A stretch of DNA of 64,000 nucleotides from Enterobacter soli ATCC BAA-2102 (GTDB lineage: Bacteria; Pseudomonadota; Gammaproteobacteria; Enterobacterales; Enterobacteriaceae), in the NCBI RefSeq assembly GCF_001654845.1, contig NZ_LXES01000007.1, positions 1 to 64,000 on the forward strand, written 5' to 3'. Both the position numbers and the translations under genes were made by a program. Below the pieces are notes generated by a model. That model saw nothing but the letters and a program-made list of their open reading frames with translations. It had not been told where the DNA came from and ran no database searches. Below are positions 29,191 through 38,824 of this stretch, piece by piece (the stretch's first letter is position 1; the number at the start of each line of letters is the position of its first letter).

Positions 29191-29236
29191 ATGGCACGTA
29201 ACGCCAACCTTTAGGTGTGGAAGATTCTGTTAGAAT
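29191..29236 (+). promoter_or_regulatory. tolC promoter with candidate MarA/SoxS/Rob box
   Basis: ATGGCACGTAACGCCAACCT (29191-29210) is nearly the same as the sequence I recall as the E. coli tolC marbox, and it lies just upstream of a -10 hexamer TAGAAT (29231-29236). Activation of tolC by the multidrug/superoxide regulators is therefore expected. The assignment rests on similarity to K-12, not on a consensus score. Confidence 0.6.
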
Positions 29237-29293
29237 CGACAATTATTTTTTAATTAGATCAGCGCTAATACTGCTTCACAACAAGGAATGCAA

Positions 29294-30760
29294 ATGAAGA
29301 AATTGCTCCCCATCCTTATCGGCCTGAGCCTGACGGGCTTCAGCGCAATGAGCCAGGCAGAGAATCTGTTACAGGTTTATCAGCAGGCACGTCTGGGCAA
29401 CCCTGATCTGCGTAAGTCAGCGGCCGACCGTGATGCTGCGTTTGAGAAAATTAACGAAGCGCGTAGCCCGCTGCTGCCACAACTGGGCTTAGGTGCAGAT
29501 TACACCTACAGCAACGGTTTCCGCGATTCTAACGGCGTTAACTCCAATGCGACCAGCGCATCACTGCAATTAACGCAAACTCTGTTTGATATGTCCAAAT
29601 GGCGTGCGCTGACCTTGCAGGAAAAGAGCGCAGGCATCCAGGATGTCACCTATCAGACCGACCAGCAGACGCTGATCCTGAATACCGCAACGGCGTACTT
29701 CAACGTGCTGAGCGCGATTGACTCGCTCTCCTACACCGAAGCGCAAAAACAGGCAATTTATCGCCAGTTAGACCAAACGACCCAGCGTTTCAACGTGGGC
29801 CTGGTTGCCATCACTGACGTACAAAACGCCCGTTCACAATACGATAGCGTACTGGCAAACGAAGTGACCGCGCGTAATAACCTTGATAATGCGCTGGAAT
29901 CACTGCGTCAGGTCACCGGTAACTACTACCCTGAACTGGCCTCGCTGAACGTGGACCATTTCAAAACGGACAAACCACAGACGGTAAATGCGCTGCTGAA
30001 AGAAGCAGAAAACCGCAACCTGACCTTGCTTCAGGCACGTCTGAGCCAGGATCTGGCGCGTGAACAGATTCGTCAGGCACAGGATGGCCATCTGCCAACC
30101 CTGAGTCTGAGCGCGTCGACTGGCGTGTCTGACACCACCTACAGTGGTTCTAAAACTAACTCCACCCAGTATGACGACAGCAACATCGGCCAGAACAAAG
30201 TCGGCCTGAGCTTCTCTCTGCCGCTGTATCAGGGTGGGATGGTGAACTCGCAGGTGAAACAAGCGCAGTACAACTTCGTGGGTGCCAGCGAGCAGCTGGA
30301 AAGCGCACACCGCAACGTTGTTCAGACCGTACGTTCATCCTTCAACAACGTCAACGCCTCTATCAGCAGCATCAACGCCTATAAACAAGCCGTTGTTTCT
30401 GCACAAAGCTCCCTGGATGCGATGGAAGCAGGCTACTCGGTGGGTACTCGTACCATCGTTGACGTGCTGGACGCGACCACCACGCTGTATAACGCAAAAC
30501 AACAGCTCTCCAGTGCACGTTACACTTACCTGATTAACCAGCTGAACATCAAATCAGCGCTGGGTACGTTGAATGAGCAGGATCTGCAAGGGTTGAACGC
30601 TGCACTCGGCAAACCGGTTTCTACATCGCCAGATAGCGTTGCGCCTGAAAACCCACAGCAGGTTGCCGCGGTGGATAACTTCAACGCTGAAGGCAGCGCG
30701 CCTGCTGCACAACCAGCGGCAGCACGTACCAACACCGGCAGCAATCCGTTCCGTAACTAA
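29294..30760 (+). CDS. tolC: Outer membrane channel TolC
   Basis: Trimeric outer-membrane/periplasmic tunnel used by AcrAB and other efflux pumps and by type I secretion. The signal peptide MKKLLPILIGLSLTGF...SQA precedes mature ENLLQVYQQARL. The two structural repeats of the OEP family are visible, each with long helical regions (RFNVGLVAITDVQNARSQYD and GYSVGTRTIVDVLDATTTLY at equivalent positions). An in-frame ATG two codons upstream (29288) is also possible. 488 residues. ygiB and ygiC follow on the same strand, as in E. coli. Confidence 0.98.
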   Translation: MKKLLPILIGLSLTGFSAMSQAENLLQVYQQARLGNPDLRKSAADRDAAFEKINEARSPLLPQLGLGADYTYSNGFRDSNGVNSNATSASLQLTQTLFDMSKWRALTLQEKSAGIQDVTYQTDQQTLILNTATAYFNVLSAIDSLSYTEAQKQAIYRQLDQTTQRFNVGLVAITDVQNARSQYDSVLANEVTARNNLDNALESLRQVTGNYYPELASLNVDHFKTDKPQTVNALLKEAENRNLTLLQARLSQDLAREQIRQAQDGHLPTLSLSASTGVSDTTYSGSKTNSTQYDDSNIGQNKVGLSFSLPLYQGGMVNSQVKQAQYNFVGASEQLESAHRNVVQTVRSSFNNVNASISSINAYKQAVVSAQSSLDAMEAGYSVGTRTIVDVLDATTTLYNAKQQLSSARYTYLINQLNIKSALGTLNEQDLQGLNAALGKPVSTSPDSVAPENPQQVAAVDNFNAEGSAPAAQPAAARTNTGSNPFRN

Positions 30761-30764
30761 GCAT

Positions 30765-30833
30765 TGCCCGATGGCGCTTCGCTTATCGGGCCTACATAAT
30801 CGTAGGCCGGGTAAGCGCAGCGCCACCCGGCGC
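30765..30833. repeat. BIME (paired REP) after tolC
   Basis: Two inverted REP units: TGCCCGATGGCGCTTCGC...CGGGCCTAC and CGTAGGCCGGGTAAGCGCAGCGCCACCCGGC. They lie just past the tolC stop codon and probably stabilise or end the tolC mRNA ahead of ygiB. Confidence 0.85.
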
Positions 30834-30965
30834 AAAATCACATCCGAACGTAAGTCAACGTAAAGATCTCCCTGTTTCCGCCCCTCTTAGCTTCATTTTC
30901 GACCACTCATCCTCTATCCTGAGCCTTATTTACTTCGTTCTACCACTGGGTCCTGGAAGACAAAA

Positions 30966-31631
30966 ATGAAACGGACAAAATCGATTAATCACGCATCGTT
31001 CCGCAAAAGCTGGAACGCGCGCCATCTCACTCCTGTCGCGCTGGCGATCACCGCCGTCTTTATGCTGGCGGGCTGTGAGAAAACCGACGAAACGGTATCG
31101 CTGTATCAGAACGCGGACGACTGTTCAGCCGCCACCGGCAAAGCCGCAGAATGTACCACTGCGTACAACACCGCGCTGAAAGAAGCAGAGCGTACCGCAC
31201 CGAAATATGCCTCACGTGAAGACTGCATCGCTGAATTTGGCGAAGGCCAGTGCCAGCAGGCCCCTGCTCAGGCAGGCACGGCACCTGAAAACCAGGCACA
31301 GGCACAATCCAGCGGCAGCTTCTGGATGCCGCTGATGGCCGGTTACATGATGGGTCGTCTGATGGGCGGCGGTGCTGGCTACCAGCAACAGCCGCTGTTT
31401 AGCTCGAAAAACCCGGCAAGCCCGGCGTACGGCCAGTACACCGATGCCAGCGGTAAAGGTTACGGTGCAGCGCAACCCGGCCGCACAATGACCGTGCCGA
31501 AAACCGCAATGGCGCCAAAACCTGCGACCACCAGTACCATTACCCGCGGCGGTTTTGGTGAGTCAGTTGCAAAACAAACCTCCATGCAGCGTAGCGCAAC
31601 CGGTTCTTCTACCCGTTCAATGGGCGGCTGA
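30966..31631 (+). CDS. ygiB: DUF1190 family protein YgiB
   Basis: 221-residue conserved protein of unknown function, 3 bp ahead of ygiC. It has an unusual basic N-terminus of about 20 residues, then a hydrophobic stretch ending in LAGC (near residue 36), which may be a lipobox although the leader is longer than normal. The central part has [13 protein letters not shown] and QEC-like cysteines; the middle is a Gly/Met-rich stretch ([17 protein letters not shown]); the tail is Ser/Thr/Gly-rich. In E. coli the tolC-ygiB-ygiC genes are co-expressed under Mar/Sox/Rob control, suggesting an envelope-stress role. Confidence 0.93.
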   Translation: MKRTKSINHASFRKSWNARHLTPVALAITAVFMLAGCEKTDETVSLYQNADDCSAATGKAAECTTAYNTALKEAERTAPKYASREDCIAEFGEGQCQQAPAQAGTAPENQAQAQSSGSFWMPLMAGYMMGRLMGGGAGYQQQPLFSSKNPASPAYGQYTDASGKGYGAAQPGRTMTVPKTAMAPKPATTSTITRGGFGESVAKQTSMQRSATGSSTRSMGG

Positions 31632-31633
31632 TC

Positions 31634-32794
31634 ATGGAACGAGTCAGTATCACCGAGCGCCCGGACTGGCGCGAAAAAGCGACCGAATACGGCTTTAACT
31701 TTCACACCATGTACGGTGAGCCGTACTGGTGTGAAGACGCCTATTACAAGCTTACCCTCGCCCAGGTAGAGAAACTGGAAGAGGTGACCGCCGAGCTGCA
31801 CCAGATGTGCCTGAAAGTGGTTGATAAAGTCATCGACAGCGACGAGCTGATGGCTAAATTCCGCATTCCAAAACACACCTGGAGCTTCGTTCGCCAGTCA
31901 TGGAAAACCAGCCAGCCATCGCTTTACTCGCGCCTCGACCTGGCCTGGGATGGTGTGGGCGAACCTAAGCTTTTAGAAAACAACGCCGACACGCCAACCT
32001 CTTTGTATGAGGCTGCGTTCTTCCAGTGGATTTGGCTCGAAGACCAGGTGAACGCCGGAAACCTGCCGGAAGGCAGTGACCAGTTCAACAGCCTTCAGGA
32101 AAAGCTGATTGAACGCTTTGGCGAACTGCGTGAGCAGCATGGCTTTAACCTGCTGCATCTCGCCTGCTGTCGCGATACGGAAGAAGATCGCGGCACAGTG
32201 CAGTATTTACAGGACTGTGCGGCCGAAGCCGAAGTGGCTACCGAGTTCCTTTATATTGAAGACATCGGCCTGGGAGAAAAAGGTCAGTTCACGGATTTGC
32301 AGGATCAGGTGATCAGTAACCTGTTCAAGCTCTACCCGTGGGAATATATGCTGCGCGAGATGTTCTCTACCAAGCTGGAAGATGCCGGTGTCCGCTGGCT
32401 GGAGCCTGCCTGGAAGAGCATTATCTCCAACAAGGCACTGCTGCCGATGCTATGGGAGATGTTCCCGAACCACCCGAACCTGCTGCCCGCTTACTTCGCT
32501 GAAGATGATTTCCCGCCGATGGACAAATACGTCGTGAAGCCCATTTTCTCTCGCGAAGGGGCGAACGTGTCCATCATCGAAAACGGCAAAACGCTGGAAG
32601 CGGTTGAAGGGCCTTACGGCGAAGAAGGGATGATCGTCCAGGCATTTTATCAACTGCCGAAGTTTGGCGACAGCTATACGCTGATTGGGAGCTGGCTCAT
32701 CAACGATCAGCCAGCCGGGATCGGTATCCGCGAAGATCGCGCGCTGATCACTCAGGATCTGTCACGGTTCTATCCGCATGTTTTCGTAGAGTAA
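31634..32794 (+). CDS. ygiC: Glutathionylspermidine synthase-like ATP-grasp protein YgiC
   Basis: 386 residues matching the C-terminal synthetase domain of glutathionylspermidine synthase (ATP-grasp fold), without the amidase domain. Family features include [20 protein letters not shown] (about 104-123) and [17 protein letters not shown] (about 298-314, ATP-binding lysine and glycine loop). Biochemically the orthologue is reported to lack glutathionylspermidine synthesis, so the substrate is unknown; peptide or cell-wall ligation has been suggested. It is coupled to ygiB by a 2-bp gap. Confidence 0.93.
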   Translation: MERVSITERPDWREKATEYGFNFHTMYGEPYWCEDAYYKLTLAQVEKLEEVTAELHQMCLKVVDKVIDSDELMAKFRIPKHTWSFVRQSWKTSQPSLYSRLDLAWDGVGEPKLLENNADTPTSLYEAAFFQWIWLEDQVNAGNLPEGSDQFNSLQEKLIERFGELREQHGFNLLHLACCRDTEEDRGTVQYLQDCAAEAEVATEFLYIEDIGLGEKGQFTDLQDQVISNLFKLYPWEYMLREMFSTKLEDAGVRWLEPAWKSIISNKALLPMLWEMFPNHPNLLPAYFAEDDFPPMDKYVVKPIFSREGANVSIIENGKTLEAVEGPYGEEGMIVQAFYQLPKFGDSYTLIGSWLINDQPAGIGIREDRALITQDLSRFYPHVFVE

Positions 32795-32806
32795 ATTGCG
32801 GCCTGA

Positions 32807-32878
32807 TGCCCTCACCCCATCCCTCTCCCACGGGGAGAGGGTGCAAACACTAAAAACGGCAACCAGGGTTGCCGTTTT
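32807..32878. repeat. 72-bp composite repeat: CCCTC hairpin plus bidirectional terminator, copy A
   Basis: Two hairpins in series: CCCTCTCCC-ACG-GGGAGAGGG, then AAAACGGCAACC-AG-GGTTGCCGTTTT (32853-32878). The second is a strong bidirectional terminator between the convergent ygiC and ygiD genes. By hand alignment 68 of 72 bases match the inverse of the repeat at 41255-41326. Confidence 0.85.
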
Positions 32879-32885
32879 GCGTTTA

Positions 32886-33674
32886 TTACCCCACCTGCAC
32901 CGACAACATACTCAGGCTACCCATCTCAATACCATCTACCGGGATTGTAATCGGCTCCTGGCCATCCCACGCGCCTAATACATACAGCAGCGGCAGGAAG
33001 TGATCCGGCGTTGGGTTAGAGAGCGAACCGCCTTCGTGTTCCAGATAGTTCACCAGAGGGTGCTGCTCAACCGGGCCTTGCCAGGTCAGATTCGCTTTTA
33101 CAAAATCGTTGAATGATGTTGCCCATGGGTACGGCGTATTCTCCCCGTGCCAGCGTGCAGTACGCAGGTTATGCACCACGTTACCGCTCGCCACCAGCAT
33201 GATGCCCTCATCACGCAGTGAGGCCAGCTTACGGCCAATCTCCAGATGCCAGGCCGCTGGTTTGGTGCTGTCGATACTCAACTGCACCATTGGGATATCC
33301 GCATCAGGATACATTTTAATGAGCACGCCCCATGAGCCGTGGTCAAAACCCCAGGCTTCTTTATCCAGGGCGACCGGGACAGGTGCCAGCAGATCCACCA
33401 GCTGTTGTGCCAGCGCAGGCGAGCCAGGCGCCGGATAATGCGTGTCATAAAGTGCCTGAGGGAAGCCACCAAAATCATGGATGGTTTTCGGTGCTTCCAT
33501 CGCAGTCACGCCTGTGCCACGGGTAAACCAGTGCGCGGAAACCACCACAATTGCTTTCGGGCGTGGCAACGTCTCTCCCAGATGGCGCCAGGCGCGGGTA
33601 TAGACGTTATCTTCCAGAACGTTCATTGGGCTGCCGTGGCCTAAAAACAGTGCTGGCATACGAGAAGAAGTCAT
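32886..33674 (-). CDS. ygiD: 4,5-DOPA extradiol dioxygenase-like protein YgiD
   Basis: Class III extradiol ring-cleaving dioxygenase (DODA family), which in E. coli opens the ring of L-DOPA to form betalamic-acid type products. 262 residues. Metal ligands are expected at His in FLGHGSP and VVSAHWF and in NVVHNL. The ATG at 33674 fits the family. The natural substrate is uncertain. Convergent with ygiC; a bidirectional terminator lies between them. Confidence 0.94.
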   Translation of the reverse strand: MTSSRMPALFLGHGSPMNVLEDNVYTRAWRHLGETLPRPKAIVVVSAHWFTRGTGVTAMEAPKTIHDFGGFPQALYDTHYPAPGSPALAQQLVDLLAPVPVALDKEAWGFDHGSWGVLIKMYPDADIPMVQLSIDSTKPAAWHLEIGRKLASLRDEGIMLVASGNVVHNLRTARWHGENTPYPWATSFNDFVKANLTWQGPVEQHPLVNYLEHEGGSLSNPTPDHFLPLLYVLGAWDGQEPITIPVDGIEMGSLSMLSVQVG

Positions 33675-33837
33675 GGTGATATCCTTACAGAAGGTGTCAA
33701 TTTGATGGTTCTACATTACGCGTAATCTGGCAAAGATGAACGCAGATAAGCGTGAAGATCATCATCAGGAAATTTGAATGTAAGGAATGTGTAAAGCAGA
33801 GGCCGTCCTCTCGCTTTGCCAACAATGAATCTTTAAT

Positions 33838-33856
33838 ATTAATGAGAATCATTATC
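33838..33856 (+). promoter_or_regulatory. Candidate Fur box upstream of zupT
   Basis: ATTAATGAGAATCATTATC matches the Fur consensus at 16 of 19 positions by hand alignment, with an exact AATCATTATC half. It ends 14 bases before the zupT start codon and abuts the ribosome binding site (AAGGAG). Confidence 0.72.
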
Positions 33857-33870
33857 ACAAGGAGCAATGC

Positions 33871-34644
33871 ATGTCAGTACCTTTGATCCTGACCATACTT
33901 GCGGGCGCAGCCACCTTTATTGGTGCAATTCTCGGCGTTCTCGGCCAAAAGCCGTCTAACCGTGTGCTGGCCTTTTCATTAGGTTTTGCCGCAGGGATCA
34001 TGCTGCTTATCTCCCTGATGGAGATGCTACCCGCTGCGCTTGGCACGGAAGGTATGTCGCCATTGCTGGGCTATGGCATGTTTGTGCTGGGATTGCTGGG
34101 TTACTTTGCCCTCGACCGCATGTTGCCTCATGCGCATCCGCAGGACTTAATGCAGAAAAACGTAACGCCCATCCCGCGCAATATCAAGCGTACCGCTATT
34201 TTACTGACGCTCGGGATCAGCCTGCATAACTTCCCGGAAGGTGTTGCCACCTATGTGACGGCCAGCAGCAACCTGGAGATGGGGTTGGGCATTGCACTGG
34301 CCGTTGCATTGCACAATATTCCTGAAGGACTGGCGGTTGCCGGGCCGGTGTATGCGGCTACCGGATCAAAACGAACCGCCATTTTTTGGGCCGGGATTTC
34401 AGGGATGGCCGAAATTTTGGGTGGTGTGTTGGCGTGGCTGATTCTCGGTAGCCTGGTTTCACCGGTGGTAATGGCGGCCATAATGGCAGCCGTTGCGGGC
34501 ATTATGGTTGCCTTGTCTGTTGACGAACTGATGCCGCTTGCAAAAGAGATCGACCCGAACAACAACCCAAGTTATGGCGTATTGTGCGGGATGTCAGTGA
34601 TGGGGCTGAGCCTGGTATTATTGCAGGCAGCAGGCATTGGTTAA
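33871..34644 (+). CDS. zupT: ZIP-family metal transporter ZupT
   Basis: Inner-membrane importer of Zn(II) with broad activity for Fe(II), Mn(II) and Co(II). About eight transmembrane segments in 257 residues. The metal-site helices carry the ZIP signature: [13 protein letters not shown] (about 116-128) and [14 protein letters not shown] (about 147-160). The variable cytoplasmic loop has a short His-containing stretch (PHAHPQD). A good Fur-like sequence sits right before the gene, so regulation by iron is likely in this organism. Confidence 0.96.
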   Translation: MSVPLILTILAGAATFIGAILGVLGQKPSNRVLAFSLGFAAGIMLLISLMEMLPAALGTEGMSPLLGYGMFVLGLLGYFALDRMLPHAHPQDLMQKNVTPIPRNIKRTAILLTLGISLHNFPEGVATYVTASSNLEMGLGIALAVALHNIPEGLAVAGPVYAATGSKRTAIFWAGISGMAEILGGVLAWLILGSLVSPVVMAAIMAAVAGIMVALSVDELMPLAKEIDPNNNPSYGVLCGMSVMGLSLVLLQAAGIG

Positions 34645-34972
34645 TATGTTATACGCCTTCGAAAAACGGAGGCGTATATTAATATAATAAATACCGTTTA
34701 ACATATAATGTCACATGCTCTTGATTATTTGAATAATCAAGTCCTTTACAAGACATTTTTGGTCGCTATTTTAGTATGAATAAATAATCGCCCTTCATCT
34801 TACCCCGCTTGAATATCATCTACTTAAATCACCCTCCTTTATATTTTAATTTCAGCTAAAAGCATTTGTAAGCCACGTTAATCGCATTAGCCTTTCTCAG
34901 AACGTTATACTTCGAAGGTAACCTCCTGAAATAATATTCAGGATGTGAATTCATTTGAAAAAGGATATTTTC
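34645..34972. other. AT-rich promoter region of the fimbrial operon
   Basis: 328 bp without a gene. It contains an 11-bp stem hairpin (34651-34677) that may terminate zupT, a perfect 22-bp palindrome at 34720-34741 (CTTGATTATT-TG-AATAATCAAG), and a second dyad CCTGAA-ATAATA-TTCAGG at 34925-34942 close to the first fimbrial ribosome binding site. No recombinase gene or flanking inverted repeats of a FimB/FimE-type switch were seen. Confidence 0.6.
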
Positions 34973-35533
34973 ATGCACACAGGAACAAAAACACTGTTAG
35001 CCGTTGTGATGGCGACACTCATCTCTGGCTCTGCTTTTGCTGACGATCAAGGTACTGGCAAGATCAAATTCAAAGGCGTCGTGATTGATGCACCATGCAG
35101 TGTTGCACCAGACAGCGTGGATAAAGAGGTCGATCTCGGTCAGGTAACAACAGCCGTTATCAATGCCAACAAAAAATCCTCGCCAGTCGCGGTAGATATT
35201 AATCTGGAAAACTGCCAGTTGGACGATCCTGCCGATGAAACCGACACCCCAATCACCAAAGTTGACGTTACGTTCACCAGCGCATCAACCGATGCAACTG
35301 ATACCAGCCTGATGAGCAACACCTATGCCAGTGGTGCGCAGAATGTTGGCGTCCGTCTGCTGGATAACGCCGACGCCAATATTACGCTGGGCACCGCAAG
35401 CGAAGTTGCACTGCTGGCTGGCTCAACCACCCAAACGCTGCACTTCAAAGCACAAATGGAACTGCTGACTGGTAAAACGGCAACAGCGGGCCAGGTTGAA
35501 TCCACCGCTAACTACGTGTTGGCATACAAATAA
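34973..35533 (+). CDS. Major fimbrial subunit (YgiL-like)
   Basis: Exported pilin of a chaperone-usher fimbria. The ATG at 34973 (MHTGTKTLLAVVMATLISGS) follows AAAGGA and gives a signal peptide cleaved near AFA-DDQ; the TTG six codons upstream is less likely. The mature part begins with the pilin pattern GKIKFKGVVIDAPCSVAPDS; the disulphide partner is Cys in NLENCQL. The C-terminus YVLAYK has the alternating beta-zipper pattern recognised by the chaperone. It resembles E. coli YgiL, encoded in the same neighbourhood. First gene of a four-gene operon. Confidence 0.9.
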   Translation: MHTGTKTLLAVVMATLISGSAFADDQGTGKIKFKGVVIDAPCSVAPDSVDKEVDLGQVTTAVINANKKSSPVAVDINLENCQLDDPADETDTPITKVDVTFTSASTDATDTSLMSNTYASGAQNVGVRLLDNADANITLGTASEVALLAGSTTQTLHFKAQMELLTGKTATAGQVESTANYVLAYK

Positions 35534-35607
35534 GTTATATCAATACGCCTATCTACCGGCTGGTATTTTATGCCAGTCGGAATTCTTTATTTATCTTGAG
35601 CAACAGA

Positions 35608-38052
35608 ATGATGAAATATAAATTAAAAATCATAATCATCATTACAAGCCTGTTAATGACAAAAATCGCCTCGGGTACCGAATTCAATATTAATGCCATT
35701 GATAAAGATCTGCGTGTAAGTGTCGACTTAACCCAATTCAAAGATCAAACCTCCGTTGTACCCGGTCGTTATTTCGTTACCGTATCCATTAATGACATCC
35801 CACTGGCAAATGGCTGGCAACTCACCTGGAAAAAAGTCGACAACGTTGTACAAGTTTGCGTTCCTGCGGAGCTGGCCGATACCTTCGGCTTACAGGATAA
35901 AATACGCCACTCTCTGGTTGAAAAAGAGGGCTGCCTTGATTTTGCGTCGCTGCCAGATATGAAGTTTGTCTTTGAACAGGCAAGCCAGACGTTAAAGGTG
36001 ACAATTCCGCAAGCCTGGTTACAGTACCGCTCGACGGACTGGATGCCCCCTTCCACTTGGGACAACGGTGTGGCTGGCGTATTGCTGGATTACAACCTGT
36101 TTGCCAGCCATTATCAACCGAACAGCGGAAGCCGTTCTGATAATGCCAACACATACGGAACGGCTGGGGCAAACCTGGGCGCATGGCGACTGCGCAGCGA
36201 CTATCAATACAGCCAGACGCATACTGACAGCGGCTCGGAACATGACGGGCGCTTCTCCCGCACCTATATGTTCCGCCCGCTTCCTCAGCTTGGAGCAAAA
36301 CTGACGCTCGGTGAGACAGATTTCCAGTCCGCCATTTTCGACGGGTTTACCTATACCGGGGCCTCGCTGGTGAGCGACGAGCGTATGCTGCCATGGTCTT
36401 TACGCGGCTACGCACCGCAAATTTCGGGCATAGCACAGACGAATGCCACCGTAACCGTTAGCCTTGCTGACCGCGTGATTTATCAGACCAAAGTTCCTCC
36501 GGGTCCCTTTGTGATTCAGGATCTCAATCAGTCGGTGCAAGGAACGCTGGATGTCCAAGTGACAGAAGACGATGGTCGCGTAACCACGTTCCAGGTATCC
36601 GCAGAATCCGTCCCTTTTTTAACCCGTAAAGGACAGGTTCGCTATAAATTCGCGACAGGTAAAGCACGTAAAGATGCCTCGCATGATGTAGAAGACAATG
36701 CGTTTATGAGCGGCGAGTTCTCCTGGGGCATGCTGTCACAAACATCCCTTTATGGGGGAGCGCTTGCTGATGGTGACTATTACCACTCCATCGCCGCCGG
36801 GCTTGGACAAAATATGGAACACCTGGGGGCACTCTCATTTGACATAACCCAGGCCACTAGCGAGCTACCGGGCCAAGATCCACAGACAGGCTACAGCTAT
36901 CGCTTCAACTACAGCAAACGTTTCGACACCACGGGAAGTCAGCTTACGCTTGCCAGCTACCGCTATTCCGATCGTCAGTTCCTGAGCTATGCCCGTTTTC
37001 TGGATTACGATGACAAAGACAGCCAGACGGAAAAACAGACCCTGAGCGTCACGGCGAGCCAGTATATTTCGGCCCTGTCACTCAACCTTTATCTGAGCAT
37101 GTTGCGTCAAACCTGGTGGGATGATTCTCCATCAACCACGGGGAGCATCACTGCGGGCTATAACTTTGATGTTGGCCGCTGGAAAAATCTCGGCGTGACC
37201 CTGTCGTTTAGCAAAACCCATTACGAAGATGAAGATGAAGATGACAACCAGTTCTATCTCTCTCTGAGCGTACCGCTCGATCCTGACCATCGTCTGAACT
37301 ATGACCTGCGCAACAGCGACAGTCTGAGTCAGAACGTCTCCTGGTACGATACTTCAGACCGGGATAATACCTGGGGTGTCTCCGCAGGAACTGAGAGCGA
37401 AAAAGCCGATGCTGGCGCGCAGTTTAGCGGCAATTATCAGCACTACTCTTCAATGGGCGATCTCAACGTCTCAGGTAGCTATAAAGCGAATGAGTATAAT
37501 TCGATGAGCGCGAGCTGGAACGGCTCAGTGACCGGAACGGCGAAAGGTTTTGCCTTCCATCGCCGCAGCTACAGCAATGAACCTCGCGTAATGGTAAGTA
37601 CAGACGGCATCGGTCACATTCCGCTAAATGTCTCCCGGGATGTGACCAATGCGGCAGGTATCGGCGTGCTTTCGGCCTTTTCCAGCTATTCCCCGGCCAG
37701 CGTGCAGGTCAACATGAACAACCTGCCTGAAGGTGTCGATGTCGATAGTCGAGTGCAGACCTCTACCTGGACGGAAGGAGCCATTGGTTACCGCCAAATC
37801 GCTACCCGGGCAGGTCATGATGTTGCCGGTATTCTGCGAACCTCTACCAGTACGCCTCCTCTCGGCGCTCTGGTTCGCCTTCAGGAAAATGGCCTGCAGG
37901 TCGGGATGGTGGCCGATGAAGGCCATGTCTGGCTGGGAGCCGTCGAGCCGGATCAACAATTCCTGGTCACGTGGGGCGACAATAATCAGTGTCGCTTCTC
38001 GTTGCCTTCACACCTTGAAAACAGTATGCAGCTGATGCTGCCATGTCAGTAA
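35608..38052 (+). CDS. Fimbrial outer-membrane usher (YqiG-like)
   Basis: Outer-membrane pore that assembles and exports the fimbria. About 814 residues from the first of two adjacent ATGs (35608). A signal peptide (KIIIIITSLLMTKIASG) precedes the N-terminal chaperone-binding domain (FNINAIDKDLRVSVDL). The 24-stranded barrel follows, with plug region around QSVQGTLDVQVTEDDGR, and the end bears two cysteines (NNQCRFSLP...LMLPCQ) of the C-terminal domain. In K-12 the orthologous gene is interrupted by an insertion sequence; here it is intact. Confidence 0.92.
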   Translation: MMKYKLKIIIIITSLLMTKIASGTEFNINAIDKDLRVSVDLTQFKDQTSVVPGRYFVTVSINDIPLANGWQLTWKKVDNVVQVCVPAELADTFGLQDKIRHSLVEKEGCLDFASLPDMKFVFEQASQTLKVTIPQAWLQYRSTDWMPPSTWDNGVAGVLLDYNLFASHYQPNSGSRSDNANTYGTAGANLGAWRLRSDYQYSQTHTDSGSEHDGRFSRTYMFRPLPQLGAKLTLGETDFQSAIFDGFTYTGASLVSDERMLPWSLRGYAPQISGIAQTNATVTVSLADRVIYQTKVPPGPFVIQDLNQSVQGTLDVQVTEDDGRVTTFQVSAESVPFLTRKGQVRYKFATGKARKDASHDVEDNAFMSGEFSWGMLSQTSLYGGALADGDYYHSIAAGLGQNMEHLGALSFDITQATSELPGQDPQTGYSYRFNYSKRFDTTGSQLTLASYRYSDRQFLSYARFLDYDDKDSQTEKQTLSVTASQYISALSLNLYLSMLRQTWWDDSPSTTGSITAGYNFDVGRWKNLGVTLSFSKTHYEDEDEDDNQFYLSLSVPLDPDHRLNYDLRNSDSLSQNVSWYDTSDRDNTWGVSAGTESEKADAGAQFSGNYQHYSSMGDLNVSGSYKANEYNSMSASWNGSVTGTAKGFAFHRRSYSNEPRVMVSTDGIGHIPLNVSRDVTNAAGIGVLSAFSSYSPASVQVNMNNLPEGVDVDSRVQTSTWTEGAIGYRQIATRAGHDVAGILRTSTSTPPLGALVRLQENGLQVGMVADEGHVWLGAVEPDQQFLVTWGDNNQCRFSLPSHLENSMQLMLPCQ

Positions 38053-38059
38053 GAGCGCC

Positions 38060-38824
38060 ATGATGAAATTTCCCCCACAGAAAACCCTGTGCCTGATGTT
38101 GCTCGGCACGGTACTGAACACCCACGCGGCTATCAACCTTGATCGTACGCGGATCGTTTTTCCCGAGAGCGACAAGGCGAGCAGTCTGAAGTTCGATAAT
38201 CAGAGCAAAACCCTGCCGTATCTTGCCCTTTCCTGGATTGAAGACGAAAACGGGCGAAAAGAGGACAGCCATTTTATGGCTCTACCGCCAATCCAGCGTA
38301 TTGAAGCAGGCGCCTCGTCGCAGGTGAGAATTGTCAAACAAGCGGCGGTAAGCCAGTTACCGAAAGATCGGGAGTCTCTGTTTTACTTCAACCTGCGTGA
38401 AGTGCCACCTAAAAGCAGCAGCGTCAGCGACGAACGCAGCGTCATGCAGGTTGCCATGCAGAGCCGCATTAAGCTGTTCTGGCGTCCTAAAACCATCACC
38501 AAAAAACCGGGCGATCAAGCCGAAATGCGCATGGAAATTTCAGCTACCGCAAAAGGTCTGACCGTGCGAAATCCAACCCCTTACTACATCACTATCGCCT
38601 GGCTCAGTAAAAATGCGAAGACGCTGTTGCCGGGTTTTGACAGCCTGATGATTGCCCCCTTTGCATCAGCAACAACCTCCACTGGCGATTACCACGGTGA
38701 CTACTACAGCATTGGTTACATTGATGATTATGGCGCACTTAAAAAAGTGGATGTGAAGTGTTCAGGAACAGCCTCGTGCCAGCTCACTGAGAGGAGGATA
38801 GTGAAAGATGCGAAATATCACTAA
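38060..38824 (+). CDS. Periplasmic fimbrial chaperone (YqiH-like)
   Basis: PapD-like chaperone of 254 residues with signal peptide ending near [20 protein letters not shown]. The two immunoglobulin-like domains show the family landmarks: the G1/F1 region with [13 protein letters not shown], and the invariant Lys/Arg pair region around RIKLFWRP. The last residues overlap the adhesin gene by 17 bp, so translation of the two is coupled. 7 bp separate it from the usher gene. Confidence 0.92.
   Translation: MMKFPPQKTLCLMLLGTVLNTHAAINLDRTRIVFPESDKASSLKFDNQSKTLPYLALSWIEDENGRKEDSHFMALPPIQRIEAGASSQVRIVKQAAVSQLPKDRESLFYFNLREVPPKSSSVSDERSVMQVAMQSRIKLFWRPKTITKKPGDQAEMRMEISATAKGLTVRNPTPYYITIAWLSKNAKTLLPGFDSLMIAPFASATTSTGDYHGDYYSIGYIDDYGALKKVDVKCSGTASCQLTERRIVKDAKYH

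Noticed and set aside
34645..34972. Invertible promoter switch (FimS-like) for the fimbrial operon
   Set aside because: No pair of separated inverted repeats and no recombinase gene nearby; the palindrome at 34720-34741 is a single dyad with a 2-bp centre.
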